A stretch of DNA of 5,563 nucleotides from Desulfobacteraceae bacterium (GCA_002868985.1 PKTV01000126.1:1-5563); one strand, 5' to 3'; shown: positions 1-5,521, counted from the first letter of the stretch. Numbers and translations are program-made. The notes: a model not told the origin generated them from the sequence alone.

Positions 1-61
1 CAACCCATTGATTCACCGCAACCCCTATTCATAAATGTCTCAACATCATAAAATTAGAGAT

Positions 62-86
62 AATTCTTATCTTCTTATTAAGAATT
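62..86. repeat. AT-rich inverted repeat in the usp leader
   Basis: AATTCTTA (62-69) and TAAGAATT (79-86) are perfect 8-bp arms around a 9-base centre. It lies about 100 bases upstream of the universal stress gene. It could be an operator or a weak hairpin, possibly the terminator of a gene lying before the window. The arms are AT-rich, in AT-rich sequence, so chance is a real possibility. No gene is visible in 1-182. Confidence 0.3.
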
Positions 87-108
87 TTACCCAAAAAATG
101 AAATTCCC

Positions 109-121
109 TTGAAGTTATCAA
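109..121 (+). promoter_or_regulatory. Candidate CRP/FNR-type palindrome upstream of usp
   Basis: TTGAAGTTATCAA reads as TTGA-N5-TCAA, about 62 bases before the usp start. FNR-family sites are TTGAT-N4-ATCAA, one base longer, so this is only similar. A related 13-mer occurs upstream of alr at 2019-2031. TTGAAG at 109-114 could also act as a -35 hexamer, but no convincing -10 follows at the right distance. Regulation of usp genes by FNR/CRP-family factors is known in other bacteria; here it is inference. Confidence 0.22.
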
Positions 122-182
122 CACAAGCTGGCATACGTAATGTGAACGCAAACTGGTATTTATATGAAGGAGGATATAATAG

Positions 183-653
183 ATGGCTAAAAAAATATTG
201 GTGGCGATTGATGATTCTGAAAATGCGATACGCGCGGTTGAATTTGTGGCAAATACTTTTACCACTGATAACCGGATCACCCTATTTAACGTTGTTCAAG
301 ATACCGCAACCATGTGCGAAATGAACAGCCCTGAGCTAACGCCTTATTTTATATCTCAACAAAGCTCTTTTTGTCTGCTTGAAGAAAAAAAGAAAGACCT
401 GGTTACTAAAGCTTTACAAAAAAGTAAAACCATACTTACGGATGCCGGATTTGAAGAAAAGAATATCACTATTAAAGCGGAAATTAAAAAAAGCGGCGTA
501 GCAAGAGATATTATAAAAGAAGCCCAATCCGATTATAACATTATTGTCATGGGCAAAAGGGGCGTATCCGGAATTAAAGATTTCTTATTGGGAAGTATTT
601 CTCAAAAAGTTTTCAATCTAGCTAAGGATGTTTCTGTTCTATTTGTAAACTAG
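183..653 (+). CDS. UspA-family universal stress protein
   Basis: This is a single-domain, cytoplasmic universal stress protein of 156 residues, within the normal 140-160 range. It starts with the typical first strand (KKILVAIDDS, Asp10 at the nucleotide pocket). Near the C-terminus it carries the ATP-binding signature G-2x-G-9x-G-S exactly: Gly124, Gly127, Gly137, Ser138 (MGKRGVSG...LLGS), followed by the closing strand VSVLFVN. An intact motif suggests an ATP-binding rather than FilA/UspA-like non-binding member. Such proteins dimerise and help cells survive starvation, redox or energy stress; the precise role is not predictable. The start is secure: GAAGGAGGA at 166-173 is a near-perfect Shine-Dalgarno nine bases before the ATG, suggesting high expression. 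It appears monocistronic: a weak hairpin and T-run follow at 660-678, and the next gene is more than 260 bases away. Confidence 0.93.
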   Translation: MAKKILVAIDDSENAIRAVEFVANTFTTDNRITLFNVVQDTATMCEMNSPELTPYFISQQSSFCLLEEKKKDLVTKALQKSKTILTDAGFEEKNITIKAEIKKSGVARDIIKEAQSDYNIIVMGKRGVSGIKDFLLGSISQKVFNLAKDVSVLFVN

Positions 654-659
654 TGACCA

Positions 660-678
660 GCCATAAATGGCCCTTTTT
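660..678 (+). terminator. Weak candidate rho-independent terminator after usp
   Basis: GCCAT (660-664) and ATGGC (667-671) form a short hairpin, realistically four pairs around TAAA. CC and five T residues (674-678) follow. It sits seven bases after the usp stop codon. The stem is short for an efficient terminator, and the T-run is also part of the terminal inverted repeat of the island at 665-798, so the terminator role is uncertain. Confidence 0.35.
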
Positions 679-798
679 GTCCTGCTCGTCGTTCTCCGCG
701 GGTTTCCGGCTGCGACGTACAGACGTACGACTTCCTGTCCCGTGAACGGGGACCGCAAAATCTTGTGCGGCCTTGATCAGAACAAAAATTGCTCATTT
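665..798. repeat. Hairpin-rich intergenic island with imperfect terminal inverted repeats (MITE-like candidate)
   Basis: The left end (665-684, AAATGGCCC then TTTTTGTCCTG) and the reverse complement of the right end (778-798, AAATGAGCAA then TTTTTGTTCTG) match at 17 of 21 aligned positions with one gap. The core TTTTTGT(C/T)CTG matches at 10 of 11. Between them lie a near-tandem repeat GACGTAC (714-720 and 722-728), which also gives a CGTAC/GTACG hairpin (716-729), a CCCG-TGAA-CGGG hairpin (739-750) and a CCGCA/TGCGG hairpin (753-770). The heptamer CAGCCAT occurs just outside both ends (658-664 and 809-815). The GC content is higher than in flanking DNA. The best readings are a dispersed non-autonomous element or a structured RNA. 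An ORF of 61 codons across it (667-852) has no Shine-Dalgarno and no family signature. Confidence 0.45.
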
Positions 799-916
799 CT
801 GAATTGGACAGCCATTGTGTTCATTTTGGATTCATGGATGGACACGAATTAACACATCTTTTAATTCCATTTTTGTATGCTTAGCACCCTGATTGACTTT
901 GTATGACCGTTGATCT

Positions 917-1309
917 ATGCTTTTTAAAAAAATTTTTGAGGTAAATGCCATCGAAATCATAAAAACTGCAAAAGATATGCAAGCGCGTTCTGATAAAGTG
1001 CGCTGTCAGGGCAAAACCATTGTTTTCATTCCCACCATGGGATTTCTCCATGAAGGGCATCTATCTCTGATGAGAGAAGGTAAACAATACGGTAATGATA
1101 TCGTTGTCAGCATTTTCGTAAATCCCACACAGTTCGGCCCCGGTGAAGATTTAGAGACCTATCCCAGGAATTTTGAAAAGGATCTCGAACTGCTCAAAAA
1201 AGAAGGCGTCAATGCAGTGTTCGCTCCGGAAGCCGTTGAAATTTATGGGGAACAATTTCAGACCTATGTTGAACTTGAAAAACTTCCGAATCATCTTTGT
1301 GGTCTTTAA
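917..1309 (+). CDS. panC: N-terminal fragment of pantothenate synthetase (Rossmann half)
   Basis: This is the piece before the stop at codon 131. It encodes 130 residues of the nucleotide-binding domain, with the HEGH motif at 45-48 and the pantoate-binding SIFVNPTQF at about 65-73. It ends inside the loop leading to Arg132-Pro133. It lacks Lys160 and the SSRN loop, so it cannot be active alone. The first 11 residues (MLFKKIFEVNA) do not look like PanC and the ATG at 917 has no evident ribosome binding site, so this start is doubtful. The PanC-like sequence begins at EIIKTAKDM. Confidence 0.55.
   Translation: MLFKKIFEVNAIEIIKTAKDMQARSDKVRCQGKTIVFIPTMGFLHEGHLSLMREGKQYGNDIVVSIFVNPTQFGPGEDLETYPRNFEKDLELLKKEGVNAVFAPEAVEIYGEQFQTYVELEKLPNHLCGL
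938..941 (+). promoter_or_regulatory. Orphan Shine-Dalgarno before the presumed original panC start
   Basis: GAGG (with T following) lies eight bases before codon ATC at 950-952. That codon is where PanC homology begins (I/M-E-I-I-K-T). The spacing is ideal for an ATG at 950, so a G-to-C change in the start codon is the simplest explanation. The nearby ATG at 945 is in another frame and stops after five codons. Confidence 0.4.
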
Positions 1310-1342
1310 AGGCCTGTATTTTTTAAGGGTGTTGCAACCATT

Positions 1343-1795
1343 GTGACAAAACTGTTTAACATTGTTAAACCCCATGTAGCGATTTTTGGCCAGAAGGATT
1401 ATCAGCAGCTTACGGTAATACGCCAAATGGTGCGTGATCTTAATTTCGATATAAAAGTTGTCGGAGCTCCCACGGTCAGAGAGTCAGAAGGGCTTGCCAT
1501 GAGCTCGCGCAATACTTACCTGACACCGGAGCAGCGGATTAGTGCTCTTTCATTAAACAAATCATTGAAAAAAGCTCAAGCGCTTGTTGAAGATGGCCTG
1601 CAGGATGCCGCTAAAATTATCGACACAGCAGCTAAGTTGATTCTATCCCATCCGGAAACCGAAATCGATTATATCACCATCTGCAATCCGGAAACCCTTG
1701 ATGATATGAAAACCATCGACAGACCGGCCCTGATGGCCCTTGCCGTAAAAGTCGGGAAAGCTCGCCTGATCGACAACATGATATTGAAACCCTAA
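1343..1795 (+). CDS. panC: C-terminal fragment of pantothenate synthetase
   Basis: This is the piece after the stop, readable from GTG at 1343 (150 residues). It holds the rest of the active site and the C-terminal domain: VAIFGQKDYQQL with the catalytic-site Lys, LAMSSRN (Ser-Ser-Arg that contact ATP and stabilise pantoyl-adenylate), YLTPEQR, and the standard end GKARLIDN. AAGGG at 1325-1329 lies 13 bases before the GTG, a poor but possible reinitiation site 34 bases after the stop. Missing are the HxGH motif and the 11 residues before Val143 (RPVFFKGVATI), so it is not an independent enzyme. It could act only by complementing the N-terminal fragment, which is speculative. Confidence 0.55.
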   Translation: MTKLFNIVKPHVAIFGQKDYQQLTVIRQMVRDLNFDIKVVGAPTVRESEGLAMSSRNTYLTPEQRISALSLNKSLKKAQALVEDGLQDAAKIIDTAAKLILSHPETEIDYITICNPETLDDMKTIDRPALMALAVKVGKARLIDNMILKP

Positions 1796-1850
1796 CTCAT
1801 CTTACTATGGAGCACAAATCCTACTCGGCATTTTTGATTGATATGCACAC

Positions 1851-1862
1851 TTTGATATCAAA
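1851..1862. promoter_or_regulatory. 12-bp perfect palindrome in the panC-alr gap
   Basis: TTTGATATCAAA is self-complementary, and two overlapping TTGAT half-sites precede it (1834-1838 and 1838-1842). It may be an operator, but it lies more than 220 bases from the alr start and is AT-rich. Confidence 0.22.
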
Positions 1863-1876
1863 ACAGAAAAAGTTGT

Positions 1877-1987
1877 AAGTGCCTAAAATGAAATAAAGTT
1901 ATGGAATTATTTGGCCAATTATATTTTAATGATAGCGCGTTGGCGCTACCTCAACGTCCCCGATGAATACGGGATAAATAGGCACTT
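1877..1987. repeat. 111-bp MITE-like element with perfect 9-bp inverted ends
   Basis: AAGTGCCTA (1877-1885) and TAGGCACTT (1979-1987) are exact reverse complements and bound a segment with a distinct make-up: AT-rich on the left with the palindrome TTGGCCAA (1911-1918), GC-rich on the right. It contains the hairpins TAGCGC-GTTG-GCGCTA (1933-1948) and CCCG-N7-CGGG (1959-1973). GTTG occurs beside both ends (1872-1875 and 1988-1991), compatible with a 4-bp target duplication if one extra base belongs to the left end. There is no coding capacity beyond about 19 codons. It is likely a non-autonomous intergenic repeat or decayed insertion element that now forms part of the alr leader. Copy number cannot be seen in one window. 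Confidence 0.45.
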
Positions 1988-2018
1988 GTTGAAGGTTTCG
2001 GCAACATTTCCATTGGTA

Positions 2019-2031
2019 TTGATTATATCAA
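2019..2031 (+). promoter_or_regulatory. Palindrome TTGAT-N3-ATCAA upstream of alr
   Basis: TTGATTATATCAA has perfect half-sites of the FNR type but a 3-base instead of 4-base spacer. It sits 52 bases before the alr start. The box upstream of usp (109-121) matches it at 10 of 13 positions. No strong -35/-10 pair is visible around it, so the alr promoter position is unknown. Confidence 0.25.
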
Positions 2032-2083
2032 GTATCTATTTACTTATTAGTAATAATCGAATCATGACCCAAAGGATGAATCA

Positions 2084-3193
2084 ATGAGTACAAAAACATT
2101 CGCTGAAATTAATCTGAACAATCTGGTTCACAACATCAACGCCATCAAAGAAAAAGTAGCCCCATCTGAAATCATCCCGGTAGTAAAAGCCAATGCTTAC
2201 GGCCACGGTGCCGTTGCCGTAACCAACCGCCTTGTAAAAGAAGGTTTTACACGATTTGCCGTGGCACAATTTCAAGAAGCCATGGAATTGCGAGACAGCG
2301 GAATATCCCATCCGATACTGATTTTTGGGCGACTGTTTCCTGATGAAATTTCAGAAGCCATAAAAGCCGGTTTTAGAATCAGTCTGTTCGGGATAGAAGA
2401 CATTCGCTGGATTGAAAAGGCCGGACAGGAACAACCGGCGAATGTGCATGTGAATGTGGAAACCGGCATGGGGAGAATCGGTGTCCTTTTTGATCGGGAA
2501 CCTGACTTCTTTGACGTGCTTTTGGCATCTAAACACTGTGTTTGGGAGGGACTCTATTCGCACTTTTCCACTTCGGATGAAACAGACAAAATGTACGCAA
2601 ACCTACAGTTGTCCAGATTTCAGGATATTCTTTCCCGATTGAAAGAAAAAGGCAAAACACCGGCCATCATTCATATGGCCAATAGCGGGGCGGTTCTGGA
2701 TTTGCCTGAAAGCACGTTTGATGCGGTTCGACCCGGTATTTTGTTATACGGTCATTATCCGTCATCAGAAACCTCCCGCTCAATAAAAATAAGACAGGTC
2801 ATGACCTTGAAAACATTTGTGGCGCATATCAGAAAAATCCCGGCCAATTTTCCGGTAAGCTACGGCAGGAAGTGGACAGCGGAAAAACCCACAACCATTG
2901 CCGTTCTACCCATCGGTTATGCCGATGGAATTCAGCGAAGTCTGACCAATATCGGAAAAGTTCTGATTAAAGGAAAACGTTACCCGCTGGTGGGCCGGGT
3001 CACCATGGATCACATTATGATCGATGTCGGGGATGATCCGATAAACCCCGGAGATCCAGTCGTCATATGGGGAGAAGAACCCCAAGGCGTTATCCAAGCC
3101 CTGGATGTTGCCCAAAGCATTGGAACCATACCCTATGAGTTGACCTGTGGCGTATCCAGTCGAATTAAACGGATCTATGTTGGAAAAGCATAA
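2084..3193 (+). CDS. alr: Alanine racemase
   Basis: This is the PLP-dependent cytoplasmic enzyme that interconverts L- and D-alanine to supply D-Ala for peptidoglycan. At 369 residues it is full length. The N-terminal barrel has the PLP-binding lysine, Lys35, in VVKANAYGHG. ETGMGRIG (about 126-133), SHFSTSDE (about 159-166), HMANSG (197-202) and VRPGILLYG (216-224) are family motifs. The C-terminal beta domain has the second catalytic base, Tyr260, in VSYGRKWTA, then LPIGYADG, GRVTMDH (Asp309) and the end CGVSSRIKRIY. Thr307 stands where many homologues have Cys in GRVCMD; this is a tolerated position. The ATG at 2084 is supported by AAAGGA at 2071-2076 and by homology starting at once (FAEINLNNLVHNI). 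It is probably the first gene of a two-gene unit with the J-domain gene 51 bases downstream. No internal defects are seen. Confidence 0.96.
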   Translation: MSTKTFAEINLNNLVHNINAIKEKVAPSEIIPVVKANAYGHGAVAVTNRLVKEGFTRFAVAQFQEAMELRDSGISHPILIFGRLFPDEISEAIKAGFRISLFGIEDIRWIEKAGQEQPANVHVNVETGMGRIGVLFDREPDFFDVLLASKHCVWEGLYSHFSTSDETDKMYANLQLSRFQDILSRLKEKGKTPAIIHMANSGAVLDLPESTFDAVRPGILLYGHYPSSETSRSIKIRQVMTLKTFVAHIRKIPANFPVSYGRKWTAEKPTTIAVLPIGYADGIQRSLTNIGKVLIKGKRYPLVGRVTMDHIMIDVGDDPINPGDPVVIWGEEPQGVIQALDVAQSIGTIPYELTCGVSSRIKRIYVGKA

Positions 3194-3213
3194 GACGTGG
3201 CATGAAATGTCTT
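3192..3213 (+). other. Small stem-loop between alr and the J-domain gene
   Basis: AAGACGT (3192-3198) pairs with ATGTCTT (3207-3213), with one G-U pair and an 8-base loop. The stem begins inside the alr stop codon. No T-run follows, so it is unlikely to terminate transcription. It might slow or protect the transcript, or mean nothing. Confidence 0.22.
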
Positions 3214-3230
3214 GTAGTATATTATCCTAA

Positions 3231-3236
3231 AAAGGA
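3231..3236 (+). promoter_or_regulatory. Ribosome binding site that fixes a TTG start
   Basis: AAAGGA lies eight bases before TTG at 3245, a standard distance. There is no ATG in frame near the N-terminus, and the protein sequence looks coding from the TTG, so the TTG is preferred. The same AAAGGA is used by alr. Confidence 0.6.
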
Positions 3237-3244
3237 ACCTAATC

Positions 3245-4252
3245 TTGTACCTGGCACAAACAACAGTTCACGGTCAAACCCACTATTCTATTCGTGAATC
3301 CTATTTACATCAAAACCGATTTTTGAGCCGGAATCTTTTTGACATAGGCACCGATCCCGCTCAATACATCGTTTATCCGGGTGGAAATTCATTTTACATC
3401 CACGAATCCATAGAAGAACAATTGAATGATCTGGAGGTCTACCCCAAAGACGATGAACTGGAGGATATCTTCTGGCGTTTTCTGGACCCGGCCATCAGAA
3501 GAGCCCTGGAAACCTTTCGAAACCGTCAAAATAACTTAAAACGTCGGAAATTCCCCAAAGCAAGAGATACGGCGAAAGCAGCAAAGTTCCACATCTTTGA
3601 TCAGCGTCGAATCCTCTACTTACGATGCGGGCGGACGAATCAGCAGAATATTGCCTGCGTGCCGCATAAGCTGTTCCGGGTTCTAACGGATAAATCCAGA
3701 GATGAAATCGAACAGATGTTCATGGAAATGGAAAAAATCCTGGCGGTCCGGGAATATAAAACCTACGCATATGTCATTTTTAGCCTGAAGGATTTCTTCA
3801 CCCAGTGGTTTGCCCAAACCGCACCCAAATTGCTGGACCAAAAGGTGGTGGATGAGCACTTTTTGGAGGAAATTTGTCGTCTGAACAGCGACCTGGCATT
3901 TTGGGGAGGCATGGAAACCGGTGATAGCCTGAATGAATACCTTGTTCGTTATGCTGTCATGTATTTCGACTACGACTACGCCCAAAAATCATTTATTGAA
4001 GAATATATTCGAAATTTTATCAACAGTCGAAGAGATTACCATCCACCGTTTACATCTCAGAAGTCTAATCTGGAAGAGGCCGGTGTTCTGTTCAAAGAAA
4101 CGCCGGAGGAGTTGAAGAAAATGACCCGAAAAGACCTGGTCCGACTTTACCGAAAACGGATTCAAAAGCTTCATCCAGACAAAGGCGGTAACCACGACAA
4201 ATTTATCAAGCTGACCCGATCATATCACCACCTTCTCAAAACCAAGACTTAA
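3245..4252 (+). CDS. Protein with C-terminal J domain, function unknown
   Basis: This is a 335-residue soluble protein. The last 45 or so residues form a J domain: basic helix II (RKDLVRLYRKRIQKL, 296-309), the invariant HPD at 310-312 followed by KGGN, and helix III (DKFIKLTRSYHHLL, 318-331). It ends there, so there is no helix IV, G/F linker, zinc finger or DnaJ substrate domain. HPD implies stimulation of an Hsp70 (DnaK) ATPase. Residues 1-60 (THYSIRESY...SRNLFDIG...YIVYPGG) look like a small beta-rich module. There is a basic stretch around 92-113 and a mostly helical middle (about 135-260) with many aromatic and acidic residues. It has no signal peptide or membrane segment. It is the type of conserved hypothetical gene I associate with Desulfobacterota. 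It starts with TTG, 51 bases after alr on the same strand, probably cotranscribed. The partner and role are unknown. Confidence 0.85.
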   Translation: MYLAQTTVHGQTHYSIRESYLHQNRFLSRNLFDIGTDPAQYIVYPGGNSFYIHESIEEQLNDLEVYPKDDELEDIFWRFLDPAIRRALETFRNRQNNLKRRKFPKARDTAKAAKFHIFDQRRILYLRCGRTNQQNIACVPHKLFRVLTDKSRDEIEQMFMEMEKILAVREYKTYAYVIFSLKDFFTQWFAQTAPKLLDQKVVDEHFLEEICRLNSDLAFWGGMETGDSLNEYLVRYAVMYFDYDYAQKSFIEEYIRNFINSRRDYHPPFTSQKSNLEEAGVLFKETPEELKKMTRKDLVRLYRKRIQKLHPDKGGNHDKFIKLTRSYHHLLKTKT

Positions 4253-4268
4253 GATTCAAGTTTGGCAT

Positions 4269-4304
4269 CCTTAATTTTAACCTAAACTGCGCGCTCCATT
4301 AAGG
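4269..4304. terminator. Possible bidirectional hairpin between convergent genes
   Basis: CCTTAAT (4269-4275) and ATTAAGG (4298-4304) are perfect 7-bp arms around a 22-base centre with GCGCGC. It sits 17 bases after the J-domain gene's stop and 93 bases beyond the end of the minus-strand gene. The loop is large, the arms are AT-rich and there is no clear T-run, so termination is a weak guess. Nothing else stands out in 4253-4396. Confidence 0.22.
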
Positions 4305-4396
4305 TTTAAGCAACTCCAATAAAACGTCGCAAACCAGGGAAATTTTCAAGATAACATCTTAATTAAACGAAAAGTGGCATACCCAGCCAACGTGTT

Positions 4397-5143
4397 TCAT
4401 TTCAGCAGTAATTTTTGGGGAAGCTGAGGTCCATTGTTTTTTTTGTTTTCAAGCACTTCCATTGCTTTATCATAGGAAATGACTTCTCCTTCTTTATTGA
4501 ACACCGTTTTATCATCAAGGATAATGAGGCCGGATGTTTCGATAACCCTTTGTTTATATTCCCACTCTCTCTGTATGTTGAATTTTTGGAGTTTAAATTG
4601 CCAGTAAAGCCAGAAAATTAAAAAAATCAACCCACCGGATACCAGCACACAAAGAAGGATAAAAAGATAAAATGCCGTTTTTTCACCAATATGCCCCAAC
4701 ACCTTTAAGATCACATCAAGTTTAAACAAAACAACAGAACCGATCCCCAAGATGAATAAGCCGGCAAGAACCGGCACCTGTTGAATGATGGTAAAAAGAA
4801 ACTTGAAGCTATGTCCGAACCGTTTCATCTTGGTCCCCACAAAGGGACTCTCTTCAAGATCAAAAGCTGACTGTTGACTGCCGTATAAATAGTAGTTAAA
4901 CCCGATAACAATAAGACCGATAATAAACATCAGTACAACCGGAGCCATAAAAGATACGAAAAAATATTGCTTCCAGGGAAACGGCCCTTTCTCGGCACCC
5001 ATGGAGCCGATAAAATGGGCGATGAATATAACGAATTCAATGCCCCCAACCAATATAAAAAGAGTATCGAAATACTCTTTGATTTCCGTTTTTTGAAGAA
5101 TGCCGGCTATGCCGGTCATCTTCTTAAATCCACTGCCTTTCAT
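4397..5143 (-). CDS. Four-helix inner-membrane protein, function unknown
   Basis: I do not recognise this family. From the Met start at 5143 it is 248 residues. A short charged N-terminus (KGSGFKKMTGIAGILQKTEIKEYFD) precedes four hydrophobic segments, at about residues 28-49, 62-87, 115-145 and 156-184. A basic, charged C-terminal tail of about 60 residues follows (QKFNIQREWEYKQR...). The tail contains the strand-like LIILDDKTVFNKEGEVISYDKAMEVL. There is no signal peptide, no metal-binding cluster and no enzyme motif; loops are short, with an acidic stretch (FDLEESPF) between helices 2 and 3. The start at 5143 is chosen over the longer ATG at 5161 because AAGGA (minus strand, 5151-5155) lies seven bases before it, while nothing like a Shine-Dalgarno precedes 5161. 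It is convergent with the J-domain gene and probably transcribed alone. It is clearly coding: long, uninterrupted and with consistent helix periodicity. Confidence 0.78.
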   Translation of the reverse strand: MKGSGFKKMTGIAGILQKTEIKEYFDTLFILVGGIEFVIFIAHFIGSMGAEKGPFPWKQYFFVSFMAPVVLMFIIGLIVIGFNYYLYGSQQSAFDLEESPFVGTKMKRFGHSFKFLFTIIQQVPVLAGLFILGIGSVVLFKLDVILKVLGHIGEKTAFYLFILLCVLVSGGLIFLIFWLYWQFKLQKFNIQREWEYKQRVIETSGLIILDDKTVFNKEGEVISYDKAMEVLENKKNNGPQLPQKLLLK

Positions 5144-5150
5144 GAAATCG

Positions 5151-5155
5151 TCCTT
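5151..5155 (-). promoter_or_regulatory. Ribosome binding site deciding the membrane-protein start
   Basis: TCCTT on the plus strand is AAGGA on the minus strand, seven bases before ATG at 5143-5141. A TATTAT hexamer (minus strand, 5169-5164) could be the -10 of a promoter with a short leader, but its -35 is poor. Confidence 0.5.
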
Positions 5156-5304
5156 AATCATAAATAATACATGAATAAACTGTCGTTAAAATATTTCCAA
5201 ATTCACCAGGTTGTGTAAATCCCGAGCCTTTAAATTATGCGACTGTCTTCAATAGAGCGATGTTAATTCGTAAGTTTTTCTTAATACTCAAAAGCAAGTT
5301 TTTT

Positions 5305-5521
5305 GTCAAACCTGTATTCGGAACGCCGAATGCCGAAATTCCCGAAAAGCGTCGGGAAATCGCACTGGATCATTTGGCTAAACCTCTTCGGCGCGCAAAA
5401 CAGTTCAAAGCGGCCATGGATGTTCCGACCATTACGCCGCCATTTCTTCATTTCTTTCCGGTTGCCGGAGACACCGAAAGACGAACAAAAGCACCCAATT
5501 TGACTCCAAGGTCAGGTTGTC
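5305..5521. other. Structured intergenic segment, possible third repeat element
   Basis: The 5144-5563 stretch has no convincing gene. Within it, ATTCGG-AACG-CCGAAT (5316-5331), TTCCCGA-N6-TCGGGAA (5339-5358) and TCCGG-TTG-CCGGA (5457-5469) are consecutive perfect hairpins, in sequence richer in GC than the AT-rich 5162-5300 beside it. The outer ends GTCAAACCTG...GGA (5305-5322) and the reverse complement of 5505-5521 agree at 12 of 18 positions with one gap, a weak inverted repeat. Overlapping ORFs of 89 and 66 codons (5260-5529, 5303-5503) have no Shine-Dalgarno and compete in two frames. It may be a repeat, an RNA or the edge of an element continuing beyond the window. Confidence 0.35.

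Larger units (their letters stand above)
917..1795 (+). pseudogene. panC: Pantothenate synthetase interrupted by an in-frame stop
   Basis: PanC condenses pantoate and beta-alanine with ATP to make pantothenate, the coenzyme A precursor. The reading frame stays the same from 917 to 1795 (292 residues if read through), and both halves match PanC. Present are PTMGFLHEGH (His45, His48, the nucleotide-binding HxGH), SIFVNPTQF, FGQKDYQQL (Lys160), MSSRN (Ser196, Ser197, Arg198) and the terminal ARLIDN. Codon 131 (1307-1309) is TAA where the family has Ser of the SRP(GHF)RGV segment; TCA to TAA is a single-base change. There is no frameshift. The upstream ATG at 917 gives an 11-residue extension with no Shine-Dalgarno, whereas homologues would start near codon 12, here ATC preceded by GAGG. 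No panB or panD is adjacent. It is a recent pseudogene, a base-call error, or a gene expressed as two pieces; I favour a pseudogene or an error. Confidence 0.85.

Noticed and set aside
667..852. 61-codon ORF after usp
   Set aside because: There is no Shine-Dalgarno, it crosses the hairpin-rich island and it matches no family.
1307..1309. Recoding of the panC stop as selenocysteine or pyrrolysine
   Set aside because: The codon is TAA, not TGA or TAG, and no SECIS-like hairpin directly follows. TAA is a normal terminator for other genes here.
2081..2563. Minus-strand ORFs of 65-76 codons inside alr
   Set aside because: Shadows of the strongly conserved alr frame.
4397..5161. Longer start of the membrane protein at 5161
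   Set aside because: No Shine-Dalgarno precedes it; AAGGA inside the extension serves the ATG at 5143.
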